Part shown: piece by piece, positions 13,570-25,990 of the stretch | Layout of the letters: each line of letters opens with the position of its first letter | How positions within the stretch are numbered: position 1 is the first letter of the stretch | Assembly: GCA_950295325.1 (NCBI GenBank) | Contig: OX485805.1 | Location: 21,317,501 to 21,381,500 of the forward strand | Direction of reading: 5' to 3' | Length of the DNA: 64,000 nucleotides | Source: Polytrichum commune | Lineage: Eukaryota; Streptophyta; Polytrichopsida; Polytrichales; Polytrichaceae | The notes under the pieces: generated by a model | What the model was told of the DNA's origin: nothing | The model's database searches: none | What the model saw: the letters and a program-made list of their open reading frames with translations, nothing else | Program-made: the position numbers and the translations under genes

Positions 13570-14740
13570 CGATGATAAAGACCTTCAGGCCATCAACCCA
13601 AACTTTGAGAGAGAGACCTTGTGGTGCAATAGAAGGATAATAGTTGCAAGATTTCTGCCACTTTGTGAATTTGTTCTTAAACCACCGTCACTAGGATTGA
13701 AACCTCCATTCTCAACAGTTTGCATTTCTTCATGATCGACGGGCAAAAGGTTCTCTTCATACATCAGCTTCAATTAGAGGTTCTTCAACAACTGGAAGAT
13801 CCAGAATAGAAAAATCTTCCATAGTAGCTTCTGCAAGATCCGTGCGCTTGAGAAAATCATCGGAACTGGCCTTAAACAACTAACTCATATCTGAAGGAGC
13901 TGAGCCACCAAATCCATTGATCATGGACGTTCAATCTAAATTGTCAAACTGGTTATCATGTAAACCACAAGAGGAAACACATACATCAATTTAGCTACAG
14001 CAATTTCAACGCTATATGTTGAAAATCTGATTGTTAGTGTTTGTTCTCCGAAACTACATCGCAATGTGGTTCAGGTGTAGGTAAATTGTGACGCTTGATA
14101 ATAGTGTCCATCGCAATGACACTAGGATTAATTCCTGTGAGCTTTTTTGGGCAAAGCTCTTTTCCATTGCACCATGTCTCTCGTATCACCTCTCCGATAT
14201 ATGCACGACACTTTCGGTGGTTATACTGTTTTGCTATTACATTATGGAGGTCAAAAGCAATTCATGGATCACCCACTTTCACCACTCCAAATGGAGTACT
14301 CACAACCTGGTTCTACAGAGCTTGTAGTTTTGCTACCACTGGTATTGTACATCGAAGTCCGTTGGATTCCATCAGTATGCTTGGTGTCCATTTCCATGAC
14401 TCAAACTGGATGGAATATGTTCCGGCACATCTTTGTTCATTGCGTAACCATTGCAATACACATGAACGACTCTCAACGATTCCAAGCTCATATGCATGCT
14501 TGAGATATGTGCTCATGTGGTACTCAATGTCCAAGCATTGGCAATGGTATAACATGATGTGAACACTTTATTCCATAAATCAACATGTAAAGCATATACA
14601 TGGAGCTTAATCATGCATGCCCTGCCATAATAGTTGACGCCACATGGATACAAGTGATACATTACATTGAGGCCGGCCTTTACTTTGAATGCCTCGCTCT
14701 TCCACCTAAACTCTACTTTCCCAACTCGCATTCTTGTGGG
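13570..14740 (-). pseudogene. Unidentified decayed coding remnant
   Basis: The minus strand shows long open stretches in shifting frames: 14731-14513, then 14555-14313, then a reading through about 14240-14050, then 13870-13585 with a frameshift near 13770. The last part is acidic, with blocks such as EATMEDFSILDLPVVEEP. Interruptions by stops and frame changes suggest a dead gene or transposon fragment. I could not place it in a family, and the plus-strand frames here overlap it without better features. Confidence 0.3.
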
Positions 14741-16022
14741 AACTACATTTTTATATACTAAATCATCACACTATCACTCTCCATCGTTGTTTTCAATTTG
14801 TCAATCATGACATATGATCAGTGTTGGCCACGCATCTTCTGTAGTTTTTTCATTGTTCATCTTGGATATTCTGGATTGTTGATTTATTGTTTGGTGGCCT
14901 CCCCAAGCTCAACACAACAACCGATCCTTCATTGGAGCTGATCCTTCATTGGAGCCGTCCTCTCCACACACACCCTCTATTCAGTCCATGGCCATTTGTT
15001 CTTTAATTAAACCCGCCATTGCATGCCAACCTTCATATTTAAGTGTTTTCACTTCTTCTCCGTAGGATCTCTACCGTATGATTTCCACTACACAAGTGAC
15101 CCCCAAAATCATTGATTTTAGTTTATAGATCATTATACAAATTATTAGTATATCATTATGTTAGTTTATAGATCTACATAGGCACCATATAAGACATTCT
15201 TATAATTAATCTACCACAATGCTTCTAATTATTAAATATGTACATTGCACACAAATGGGTCAAATTGTAGTGAAATTTGGAAACTTCCAATTCCATTTGT
15301 TACTCCAAACACGTCCAACCATCGACATTCTTTGCTACCTTCACCACTTGAATTTGTGCTCAAGGAGGCATATTTCGTGACAACGCACACATACCCTACT
15401 CCCCCCACTCAAACACTATGAGATTTCATGAACATCCTCACCCATGTATTGAACAACAACATAAACAACATCTTCATGCACACAACACAATTAAGGTGCA
15501 GGTTCTCACAAATCTTCAGGCAAATGTCAAATAGCCCCCCGCTCGAACCGGTGGTGTTGTGTTCAAAACGAAGCATCATGCAACCCATCTTCTAACCACG
15601 CAATTGCAACAGGATCTCAAGATTGCTCCACTAGTCCATCCCAACAAAACTAACAACATCCATACAAGAGATTTGCTTTCTCCCCGTCATCGCTTATTAT
15701 CTTTTTGGCTCTTTACCAAACACCCCTTAAGTTTCGAGCCATCTACACACACCCCACACACAACAACCCTCTCTTATTCATCAAACCCTAGTGTTATTGT
15801 TCCATATTAAGCACGGATGATCACAAAGTTGGTGTCATACATGGATGATCCATTACTATACCATTGCAGTTTCACCATGTCTAGATATCTTAATTTGCAA
15901 TTCTCAACATGACCTCAAGAGAAACCCTCAACCACCACTCACCTGCGTATCCACCATGCGCTCGCTCGACGCATGTGGAAACTTGGCCTGGCATCCTTTC
16001 CACAACTCCTCCTTAATTAAGG

Positions 16023-16405
16023 TAGGGGTGGCAATTTCCGTGCGGGTCCTAAAGTCGACCCCTAGGGTCGGAAACACCTATCTAGGTGCTTTTACCTGGG
16101 TTTACAAAAGCACCTATCAAGGTGCTTTTACTATTCACAGCGCTGCCAACATTTCATTAGATGCCAGCGGTCGGTTTTGGAAATCCAGCCTGTGGATATA
16201 CCATGTACCCTATGTGCGAGTGTTGGTCACTCTACAAGGTTTCCTTTAAAAAATTGTAGGAAATCATAGACATGCTGGAAAATTTTGATTTTTTCATAGT
16301 TGCTCTTGCACCAGCTTTGCGGAGCGCTCAAAAAAAAAAAATTTTAAATAGTTTCAGCATCCCAACTAGGCACATCTAAAATTTGGACAGAAATTGCCAC
16401 CCCTG
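16023..16405. mobile_element. hAT-like inverted-repeat element (MITE), 383 bp
   Basis: The left end reads TAGGGGTGGCAATTTCCGT. The right end, read on the minus strand, is CAGGGGTGGCAATTTCTGT. That gives near-perfect terminal inverted repeats of the (C/T)AGGGGTGGCAA type known from hAT transposons. There is no transposase inside. The 8-bp flanks do not match, so the insertion is old or the ends have been altered. Two direct GGTGCTTTTAC copies lie near the left end. Confidence 0.7.
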
Positions 16406-16732
16406 CGCACATTTCTTTCCACATTAAACCTCCAACATCTCCGTCATCATTCGATAACATTAATTGGACCCTCAACAGCATTGAAATGTACGTACCTGTG
16501 GATCATTGGCTACCTCCAAAATGTCTCTGACGTCATCATCGTTGCATTGGTTCACAGCTGGTACACGTTTTGCCTCTTCAATGGATCACCCAGTTTTGTT
16601 TTGCAGTTCGCCTCTGTCTCCTTTTTCCTTACCCAGCCCCTTCCTTGGAAAATATTACCTCCACTGCATCGTGCTTGCATGGGTCTTCCCTAGCTAGCTA
16701 CCTTTGCCTGCATTGATTTAGGCAATTCACAG

Positions 16733-17185
16733 TACAGTCCACCCTCTATAAATGTTACACCTATAAGTGTTAACCCTCTCTAAATGTTAACTTTCTTCTA
16801 CTCCCCACATATTGCACACTATAAATGTTAAACGTGTTAACTGTTAACAAAATGGTACTCCCTTCTTTGTAAATTTGACTCTATAAATGTTAACGATTGA
16901 GAAATATTTGCAAGTTATGCATGCATATGAATCTCACCAAAGAATCATTGATTCATACTTCACTCGTGATTTGTAAACTTGATATTGAATAAAGTTTTGA
17001 TTGGGTTTGCAATTTTATGAATGGTATTCTCTCACAAGGACTCTTCACAATTGCTTATATTTATAAATGTTAAGATTTGTATATTGCTCAAAAAAGTAAT
17101 TTTATAATTGTTAATTGTTAACACCTCTATAAATGTTAACTTTGATCCACTCCCGAGGGTTAACATTTATAGAGGGTAGACTTCA
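16733..17185. mobile_element. Pogo-like non-autonomous element with repeated subterminal motif
   Basis: The left end begins TA-CAGTCCACCCTCTATAAATG. The right end on the minus strand reads AGTCTACCCTCTATAAATG. CAGT after a TA dinucleotide is the usual pogo/Tigger end. The motif CTATAAATGTTAA, with variants, recurs about seven times in both terminal thirds. No transposase frame is present. The ends resemble those of the element at 41451-42294. Confidence 0.65.
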
Positions 17186-20100
17186 CTTTAATTCCTTGAG
17201 ATGTTTTCGGCTGGTGGACTTTGCTCAGGGTCGGTCTGCTTGTGAAAATTCTGACATGTGTGTTGGTGTTGACACAACACCATCACAGATATGTAACAAT
17301 CTAGATGCACTTCCGTCGGAGGAGTCATTGATTTGCAAGTCCGGATCCCCCCTCCTTCGCACATTGTTTGATTGTTGAACACGTTATCAATGACTAGAGT
17401 TTGTCATGACCGTTCAATTTGAGATGAATTTTTCCTCACTTTAGCACTCGAAACCAAGGTCATGTGTCATGACACTATTGGTTTTGCCCTGATTGAAATC
17501 TAGTCCCATCATGATTGAAATTCCGATACCTTCTATAGATTGTCGATGGGATCCTAATCGGGAATAGGTGGTTCGACTATGGGTCCATCATCATCTAGTC
17601 CGCGGGCATATTTTCATGATTTTGGCATTACTACAACTTGCTCGTATGAAGTAGGAGGCCATCATGATCACCATTATTGCCATACGAACAAGAACAAGAG
17701 ACACAAGTAGCATAGCAAGATGACAACACAATCATAGAACTTCAACAAAAGCGTCACAAGAAGCAAAGCAAGATGACGCTCAAAGAAGCCCAAAGAAGAG
17801 GATCAACACGCGCCAACCATGACATGGAGCATGTATGAAGGAGCTTGTCTGTAGCTCCTATTGCTCACAACAGGGGTCCAAATTAGAGACTAGATTTGTC
17901 CTCCCAGCGGCCACTCCCCTATACATGTATTATAAGCATACTAGTGTCCTAGACTAAAGAATCTCCAAAAGTTGAGTAATGTTATTTGGTCAAGAGAAAG
18001 ATTCCGGACCATAGGAGTTTACACTAGGGTCGGAATCCAAGATATGAAAAATCAAAGTGGTGCTAATGTGGTACCACTAATTTCATGCCAAATATCGTCA
18101 GTCTCCACTCAAGAAGCTACTTATTCTAGTTTGAGAAATCAATATTAAGCTTGGGTATAGTCTTGAGTATGTAGAATTTTTGGGGAGATTAGTTGGGGGT
18201 GGGGGTTAGAGGTGCTATAAATATGAAGAAGTTAAATTGGAATGATCATTGGGAGGATGTCAAAGAAGGTCTTAAAGGATGTCTTAAAGAAGGTTCCACT
18301 ATTGAATAATTAACATGAACACCTTACCACAAGTCAACTACATGAAGTAAGGTGTGTTGAGGTGTGTTTTGGACTCCAAGTTTCTTGGACGTGGGCCCTT
18401 ATGTAAACACACCCAACTTTCATTGAATGATTTTCTCTCACCCTTTACATGTATAATAAACTATCATTCGTGACACCTACCATGGGGGTGTGGTTAATAA
18501 TGCCAATTCTAAGTCTGTTGTTAATTTATCCCAATTGGGTCACATTAGAGTAAAGAATGGTTTGACCATGGTAAACTAAGGAAAACTAACTTACAATGTT
18601 CCTCTACATTTCCACCCCCAACGGGTGCACTATGCTAAACATGTACGACTATACATGAGTGCACAAAAGGGGTAAAATTTTGAATTTTATTTGTACTATG
18701 TGTACATATGCTACACAATTAAAAACTTGTAATTATATACATGTATGGAGGACCTTTAAAACATGTATAATAGTTGCACTTGTATGGTATTGTCACTAAA
18801 CTTCAAAGCATAATTATTTTTTAATGTAAAGTTCATTATGGCTTTTGTAGAGGTAGGGGATTTTAGAATTTTCAAAAGTATGTTTGTCAATCAATTGAAT
18901 GACAATCCAACTTTATCTCAAGATTGATTGACTCAAATTCGGGCTGGTAATTTATATATAAAACCTAAACTCCTTACCATTGCAAACCATGGTACTTTTA
19001 AAAATATTAGTTGTGATTATGGTGTGTGTTTATTAAAAAAATTTTGAAGTTGAAATCATTAAAAGAATGAAATAAAGTGAGAAACTCAACTCCAATTAAG
19101 GTTGGGTTTGTTGGGTGGGTTTATAGGATGTATAGAAAGTTGGGTGATAGTTGGGTGGAGTGTAGGGATCCAATTGACTTGATGAACTACCCATCAAACA
19201 TGTAGATTGGCTTATGTTTGCATCAAAAAAGAACCAACAACAAGTGGACACACATTCATACTGATCATTTGATGGCACACTTGGAAAGAAAAGAAAAGAA
19301 AAAGGAAGGTCAATGGTTTTCCATTAATGTGCAATGTTTGTTCACCACTCCTTTTGCATGTCCACTTGGACATGGGTGTGGGGGCAACTTAATACCTATT
19401 CTCATAGGTGGACCGTGGGTTAGTGTTAGTTGTCTATTAGACATCAAGTTTATATGTTAAATATTTTAGTCCAATTGTACCTGGGCATGGCTCTTTTCTA
19501 GTTTTCTTTTGGTAAGAATGATGTGTGTTAAATAGCTTATGGCAGTTTGTGAATTTTGGGGTTGGGAATATGGCGATCTTGGAGGCACTTGATAGTTGTT
19601 GTGTGTATGGTGCCCCTCATGCTTGCAATAATTATAATGTGCAATACAACTTCCCTACCAAGTTGGGATAGGAGTGATTGGAGGATGGCATATTTGTCCA
19701 TTTAGCAAGTTATGGCCTCTAAGGAGGATCTATCGTTACAAGAAGTGAATTCTAGTATTTGTACCTTGAGGTTTGGGCTAGGTATGAAGGGTTCTTTGAC
19801 TTAAGTGTGGCTCCTAGGATACGTAATAAATCTAGTCTTAGTTAGACATGGCATTTGCATCTTGGGAGGTAGCATGTACAAGGGAAGAGCCATGAGGGTA
19901 TTGTGAGTGTTCAATCATTTAATTACCGACACTTCTTAGAGAGAAACATATTGTAGGCTAGTAATGTGTTTGCTAGTGCATGTATTTCTTTATTATGTTG
20001 ATTGATTCATAGGTTGTTTATGTATTTATTTTTGCAACATGATAGTAGGTGGAGGCACGTGTATAAAATGTGTACTAGAATATGTCTTGATTGAAAATGT

Positions 20101-23100
20101 GTACTTTGCAATAATTGCCTAAGTATTTGCCATATTGAAATTTGAGGAGTTTCATGATTAGTGCGCTGGTAATCCAGGGGGCATCCCAAAATAAGTTGGA
20201 TCATTTAAGATGGAGGTCGGGGTTGGAGAGCCATTTGTTGACGTAGGGGATTGTGTTTTGTGCATGCAATATGAGTGCGCTTTCATGTTATTTTTCAATT
20301 TATCTTTCGGTTGCAAACATATCCATATTGTTGTGTAGAAGTTGGGGGGATTGACAACCATAACATGGCTTGGTGACCAATGAGATGGAAGGGAGTGGTC
20401 ATGATACGTGTCTCATCTGCTCCATTTTCAACTTGTTTGTAACCTATGCTTTGTCATTTCCAAATATGTTTGTGTGGGCTCTAACTTTACAAACGATGAT
20501 TTTGTGTTGAGTTTTTTTTATTATGTCAACTACATGAGCTAGAAAGAGTTTGTCATGGTGGTTGTGATGGGAGAGGGGTCCTGGATGTGATTGAGGAGGA
20601 GGTGCATGCTATTTAGGCTATATGTGAAGATGAATGTGTTTATGGAGAGTAAGTTGGTATACTTCGTGGCGAGTAATATTGTGTATAGTTTAGCTCAGAG
20701 AATATTTGGGTGTACATGAAGACGTGCAACTATATGTGTTTGTGATGGACCACTGAACACAATGGATCTTGTGATATTCCTGATGCCGTCCATATAGTAT
20801 GATTGGTTAGGTGGGTAGCGTAGAGGAAGGATGTTTGTTACCAATGGGGGGAGAGGAGGGGTGTGAGTGGGTGGGGTGCAGTTGGAAGGGGTTGGGCTAC
20901 ATACCATGTTTCGGGGGTTTTGGTGGGTGGTATGTTTGCATAAGGTGAGGGTGTGGTGGAGTAGGTGAATCATGTGCAAAAGAAGTGCAGTGGGGAGTTT
21001 TTGTAGGAAGGAAGGAATTTGTGGTGGGTTGGTGGTGTGGGAGTATTAGGATAGTGGTGAGTATGGGCTCTTTATATTGTTGTAGTATGTAGGCAGGGTT
21101 GGGGAGGCAATATATTGCATAGTCAAGGGTGGGATGGTGACTATGGGAGTGGCACTAGTTTGTGAAAGTGGGTTAATTTTGTGATTTAATCAATTGTCAT
21201 GAGTGATGGTGATTATTGTGGTGGAGTTGTGATTGGTGTAAGCAACGGCTCTAGTCCGTCTTAAGATTTTGGGGAGGAGGTCAAGATTTGTTACAAGGGC
21301 GTATTTGTGTCCATTCCATTGAGTAGAGAAGGGTGGGCCCAGGGCGCCAAAGACTATGTCTCTTTTATGTGGGGAGTGATATTGTGCAAGGAGTGTGGGG
21401 CATGTGACCGGGCTAGAAAAGTATTGTCATCCCAACTTACTTTTAGTTCATCCAAAATGCCAATTATTGAGTCAAAGTTTGGTGTATTCTGCATCCTAAC
21501 ATTCTTGTAATAAAATATTGTCAAGGATGATTGAAAATTGGATGAAAAATCACTTAGTAAGTGACAATGATTGCAACATTGTAAATTCATAATGCCCAAA
21601 TTGCTTTCCAAGGATTTTAGTGCTAGGTTTATGACAAATAATATTAGGTTTGCATTTAGTGTTGGTGACACTACAGGTGTGGTTTACAATCAGTATTGAG
21701 CAAGACAAATAGACTTGGTGACACTAGATATAGTGTTTAGTGTAGCGTTCTCCGTAGGTTTGTATCATACCTCGATTATGGGTTGGGGATTTGTGGCACT
21801 CAAGTAAAGTCATCCGGTAACAAAAATTGGATGAGTGCATCAAGAAGCTCGGATGAAGCTTACTTTAGTGAAACGCCTCCGAGTTGGCATGTAAGACCTA
21901 TTTTCTCCCTCATAGCTATTATGAACTACTAGCTATTTTGTAAATATCAATTAGTTGGCAAGGGGCAATGATGTGGCCTTGGATGCTCTAAGCTTATTTT
22001 CTAACCTCCCATGAGTTGTTTCCAAGGCCATGATGTGGCTTTGACTTCCACATGGTTATTTTTATAAATACCACAAGATATCAACGTGTGCAACATATAA
22101 TTATGATGTGTTGTCATAGACATTTTTTGTTCATAATTCATTTATTTTGCACGGGTGTGATTGCTCAGACATTTGTAATATGTAAAAATAATATATATGG
22201 ACTTATGGTAAATTGGTGAACTCAAAAATAAATTCAATATGATTATTATTATTATATAAATTTTATTTTAAAATAATTAATATATACCATTTGATTTAAA
22301 GATAATACAATATGTGATGAGGATAAAATATTACAATATTTCATATAGGCTATAGTTAGAAATTTATGATTTTATGAGTATACCCCATCCATAACGTTGT
22401 CCCACAAGTCTAATTCCAAATAACATACCATTTATTTATACCTCATATTATATTACCTAAAAAATTTGATTTTTATATAAATTTTTGGTGTATGTTTTAT
22501 ATTCTACGTTCATTGTTTCATTTTGGTCATCTTATGAACACTTGCACTAATCTATCATTAGGATGACAAAGATAATTTTAAATGGTAAGTCACAAAATTA
22601 TAACCTCAATGTTAATGAGGATTTTGTAATGTTTTTGACCTCCAAGTTAATTACGTGCTTCATTGATGGTTTCACTTCCGAAATGAAATCCCAATCAATT
22701 GCTTATTTACTAATTGGAAGTACACATATATATATTGGATTCTAGACCTTGAAGGTGAAGTGCACTCAATATGGGATTTGTAGTCAAGCGGCCTTCAAGA
22801 ATGCAAGGGCAATGTTTTTTTTCGAAGTTGGGCGGTATGGGCAACAATTTTCGATCGAGTTCAGATTTTTCTTTAGAGGGTTGCCCTAGCCTGGATTTGA
22901 CACCCCCGACAGTTCGGGAGGGGGTATTTAATGTCCGCCCATATTAATTTCTTAAAAATAATTGGACTAGTAATCATAGGTTGGCAACGCATGATGCACC
23001 CACTTGTTTCTATATGAGGCATTTTTATTTTCTCTAACCCCCTTTGTATTATTGCCTTAATAATTAGATTAGACTAGGATTATTTAGAACTACTAAAACT

Positions 23101-23640
23101 TGGTATTTTGGAAACCCTTGAGACAAGAAGCCGATGATGTGAGGTAACGTCTAAAGTGGTTCATCTCATCTGCAAAGATGAATGAACTCTCACTAATGAA
23201 AATACACGAGTGCCTCGAATCCCTGGCCTCGAATCTGCATATCATCTGTCTCGAAACTGCAGATAACAAGCCCGTAAGAAATAAAAAGTTTCTCAAGGGG
23301 TTTTCAGAGACTTTACAGATAAACTCTATAATTTAAAGCAATTTCCATGGGGAAAAGATTATGCACATCATTTAGGACTTGGTGGACAAATTAATGGCGC
23401 ATTTGACATTTTGTGAGTGAGTTGGATGTGCTAGATGTGTAAACTCTAAACTTGGGGTGGAGGACATAAGCTCTTCCCAGTGCAAATGACCACAGATTTG
23501 GAAGGAGGTCTAACATGGCCAGGTGAAATTGCTACCGAGTTTGCATGTACATGAAGGTGGGAAGCAAGATGTGTGACAGTGTTGAAGTTAGAGTTGAAGA
23601 AGAGTATTAAAGCAAGATGGGAATGCGGGAGAGGATTTGG
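17186..23640. other. Gene-free stretch, strand-skewed and AT-rich parts
   Basis: No exon chain or protein family could be recognised. From about 19500 to 21250 the plus strand is strongly G+T rich. From about 22140 to 22560 the DNA is very AT-rich. Open frames such as those at 21354-21671 (minus) and 22563-22745 (plus) lack motifs and splice partners. Confidence 0.45.
20845..20897 (+). other. G-run tract with quadruplex potential
   Basis: At least five runs of three to six G occur within about 50 bases, separated by short loops, on the plus strand. Confidence 0.55.
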
Positions 23641-24384
23641 CAATGGGTGCAAAAAACGGCAGAAGTTTACATGGATGGGCTCCCTCGGAAGGCTTTCATC
23701 ACCTCCCTCACCAACTGCCTAAAGTAAATATCTGCATTTCTTGGAGTCATAAATTCTTTCCCACAATTTTGGTGTAATTTACCGTTGAGTTAAGATGTGT
23801 ATGTTGTGATATTCCCAATGTAGCAGGAATTGGAAGCAATGTGGGTAAGGATACCTCATACTGTTTCTCTTTCGATTGGTGAATAATAGACACACTTTCT
23901 GTCGATGGGATCTCATTAGGGGTTTTGCATAATCTCCATTAAAGCTTCCTCTATTTTGATACATTGGGTCAGATTGTAGATGAATGTGCATGTATGAGTA
24001 GTGGCAATTGGAAGCAAAAGCAATGTGGAAAGGTTCAGATTTCTTCTCATAGCATTTCAAGGTTGGTGAGATTTGCAGAATTTGTTCTTCTTCCTGGGAT
24101 TTTGATGGGTTTTAGGGTTTATTGCAAAGAGCCATGTGTTGTGCCCAATTGGGATGGGTCGTCACAAATGAACTCTTCACTCCAAGTCCTATAAAAAAAC
24201 ATATACTTGCGAGATTTCGGTACTCGTCGTTGGGGTTAGAATGTGAATGTGGATGTCAAGGATTGGAAGTAAAAACTAAGTTCTCTCATTCTTCTTGGTC
24301 ATCATTTTTCTTGAGTTTTATGAGGAGCACAATGTCATCGTGTCAGTGGGTTTTTTGCATTTAAGATGCGCATCGTGCTACGCC

Positions 24385-24785
24385 CAATTAGGATAAGGTA
24401 AGTGGACCTTCAAAAATACACTTTTTCCAATAAGCTCACTTCTCTTACGAAATGAAACACACAATTAGTACGAACAAGATGATCAGCAAATTCCAAATTG
24501 AAACCGTGCCCATTTTCCTTAAAAATTTAGAGCCCAAGTGAATATCATTCACTATCAGACTTAAGTATATTTTTCTGCTCAAATGATCATACCCTCCCCT
24601 CCTCCCCCAACCCTAATTGTGTTGACTATTGAGCTTAGAATAGTTAATAAGTTTTGAGCACGGAGTCCAATCTCTTTTTGAACACATGTCTTTTGGGCGG
24701 CGGTTCTTAGATCCACACCTACCCACCCACCACTAAAAATGTAGGTGTCCGATTATGATAAGTGACTGAATAAGGCCCACTGAGC
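24385..24785 (-). repeat. Interspersed repeat R1, full-length copy
   Basis: Read on the minus strand this matches the other R1 copies from their start (GGGCCTTATTCAGTCACTTATC, with GGACACCTA and AAAAGACATGTGTT) to their end (GTCCACTTACCTTAT). At about 400 bp it is one of the most complete copies. Confidence 0.75.
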
Positions 24786-25990
24786 TTATGTCATTTGCAC
24801 CAAGGTTGCATTTTTTCACACATGAGTTAAGTGGAGCAGAGAATATCCACAGCTATGTGGGAGGGAAGAGCTTGTGGTCCGGAGGATCGAGGAGTTAGCT
24901 GAATTGGGTGTGCAGCGACACTCGAATTTTGCTGTTGACAGTCGAGCCTCCACACACCTGCAAGTGAGTGAATTCTGCTCAATGTTTTTGTTCACTTGTG
25001 ATATTTCATCTCAAAATGCAATTGACCAATGTTAAATGTTGAGTCTGTGTCGTTACATAAGGTAGATGGGCCTTATTTGGTTGCTTTTTGTTGTGTGCTG
25101 CCTTATACTACTCGGATTTGTGAGGTTAAAATTTCTGTGCCTCCACAAATTCATCTGAAGAAGCCAAGTTCGATCCCAGATAGTTTTGGAGCTAATCTGG
25201 AATTGTCATGAATTATCAAATTCCACTGACAGGGAGCCATAAGAAGGCCACACAGGTCCCCCCACTTATGCTGACTATTGAGCCTAGAATGGCTAACAAA
25301 TTGAGCTCGTAGTCCAACCTCTTTTAATTTCATGTCTTTTATGGTGTCCGTTCTGAGGTCTGCACCTAATCACCCACAACACATACATAGGTGTCCGATC
25401 AAAGTGAGTTACTGAAATAGGCCTGCCAACCCTATGTTTGGTAGGCATTGAATCAAATTTGCCGTTTGATGTGATAGAATCAATGTGCATGAAATTAGTG
25501 TCAATGAAAAATGGATCATGAGGTTTGCAATGTGATGTATGGCATGTGCATTGATTGATTGATATCTGTGCATTTATCTGCAAAAAGGTAGGTTGTCTGG
25601 TGCAAGTTTTATCGTTCACTTTTGATGTTTCATCTCAAAATGTAACAGCCGAATCTTTAATATTGAGTCACTGTCGTTACACACCATTCAGGATTTGATA
25701 TCTTCAAAGTGCTAATTCATCATGTATCTACCGATTTTTTCAACATGGATTCAACTCACATTCTATACTTTTTAAGATCTTGCAATAGAAACACAAGATT
25801 AAAAGTGATGCCAATTCTATATTAGGTATACTTTGATTCAGTGTTGTAGTTCGATGTGATTGAATCAATGTGGAATCGGTGTTGATGATATATGGATCTA
25901 GAGGTTTGTGATATGATGTATGGTATGTGCATTGACTGATTGACCCTCCCTGCACATTTGTTTGTGAAAAAGGTAGCTTGTCTGGTGCAA
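24600..25990. repeat. Diverged tandem duplication next to the thiazoline-hydrolase exons
   Basis: Several blocks recur about 380-670 bp apart. One block reads TCACTT-TGAT-TTTCATCTCAAAATG. Another reads TGATGTATGG-ATGTGCATTGA and leads to GGTAG-TTGTCTGGTGCAAG, near 25450-25605 and again near 25840-25991. The second copy ends exactly where the hydrolase-like coding sequence starts. R1 copies on the minus strand lie inside each unit. Confidence 0.6.
25266..25425 (-). repeat. Interspersed repeat R1, partial copy
   Basis: It carries the first part of R1 on the minus strand, including CACCTATGTATG, the AAAAGACATGAA block and AGGCTCAATAGTC. A short plus-strand R1 start also lies at 25058-25080. Confidence 0.65.

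Noticed and set aside
14095-14562. Long plus-strand frames of 118 and 155 codons
   Set aside because: They overlap each other in different frames and lie opposite minus-strand stretches that read more protein-like. No domain was recognised in any.
20695-20979. Minus-strand frame rich in His, Thr and Pro
   Set aside because: The composition is simply the complement of the G+T-skewed tract. No domain or splice partner.
23643-23723. Possible first exon of the hydrolase-like gene (27 codons ending at GTAAAT)
   Set aside because: The phase fits the acceptor at 25973, but there is no family support and the intron would exceed 2 kb, so it is only mentioned and not included in the model.
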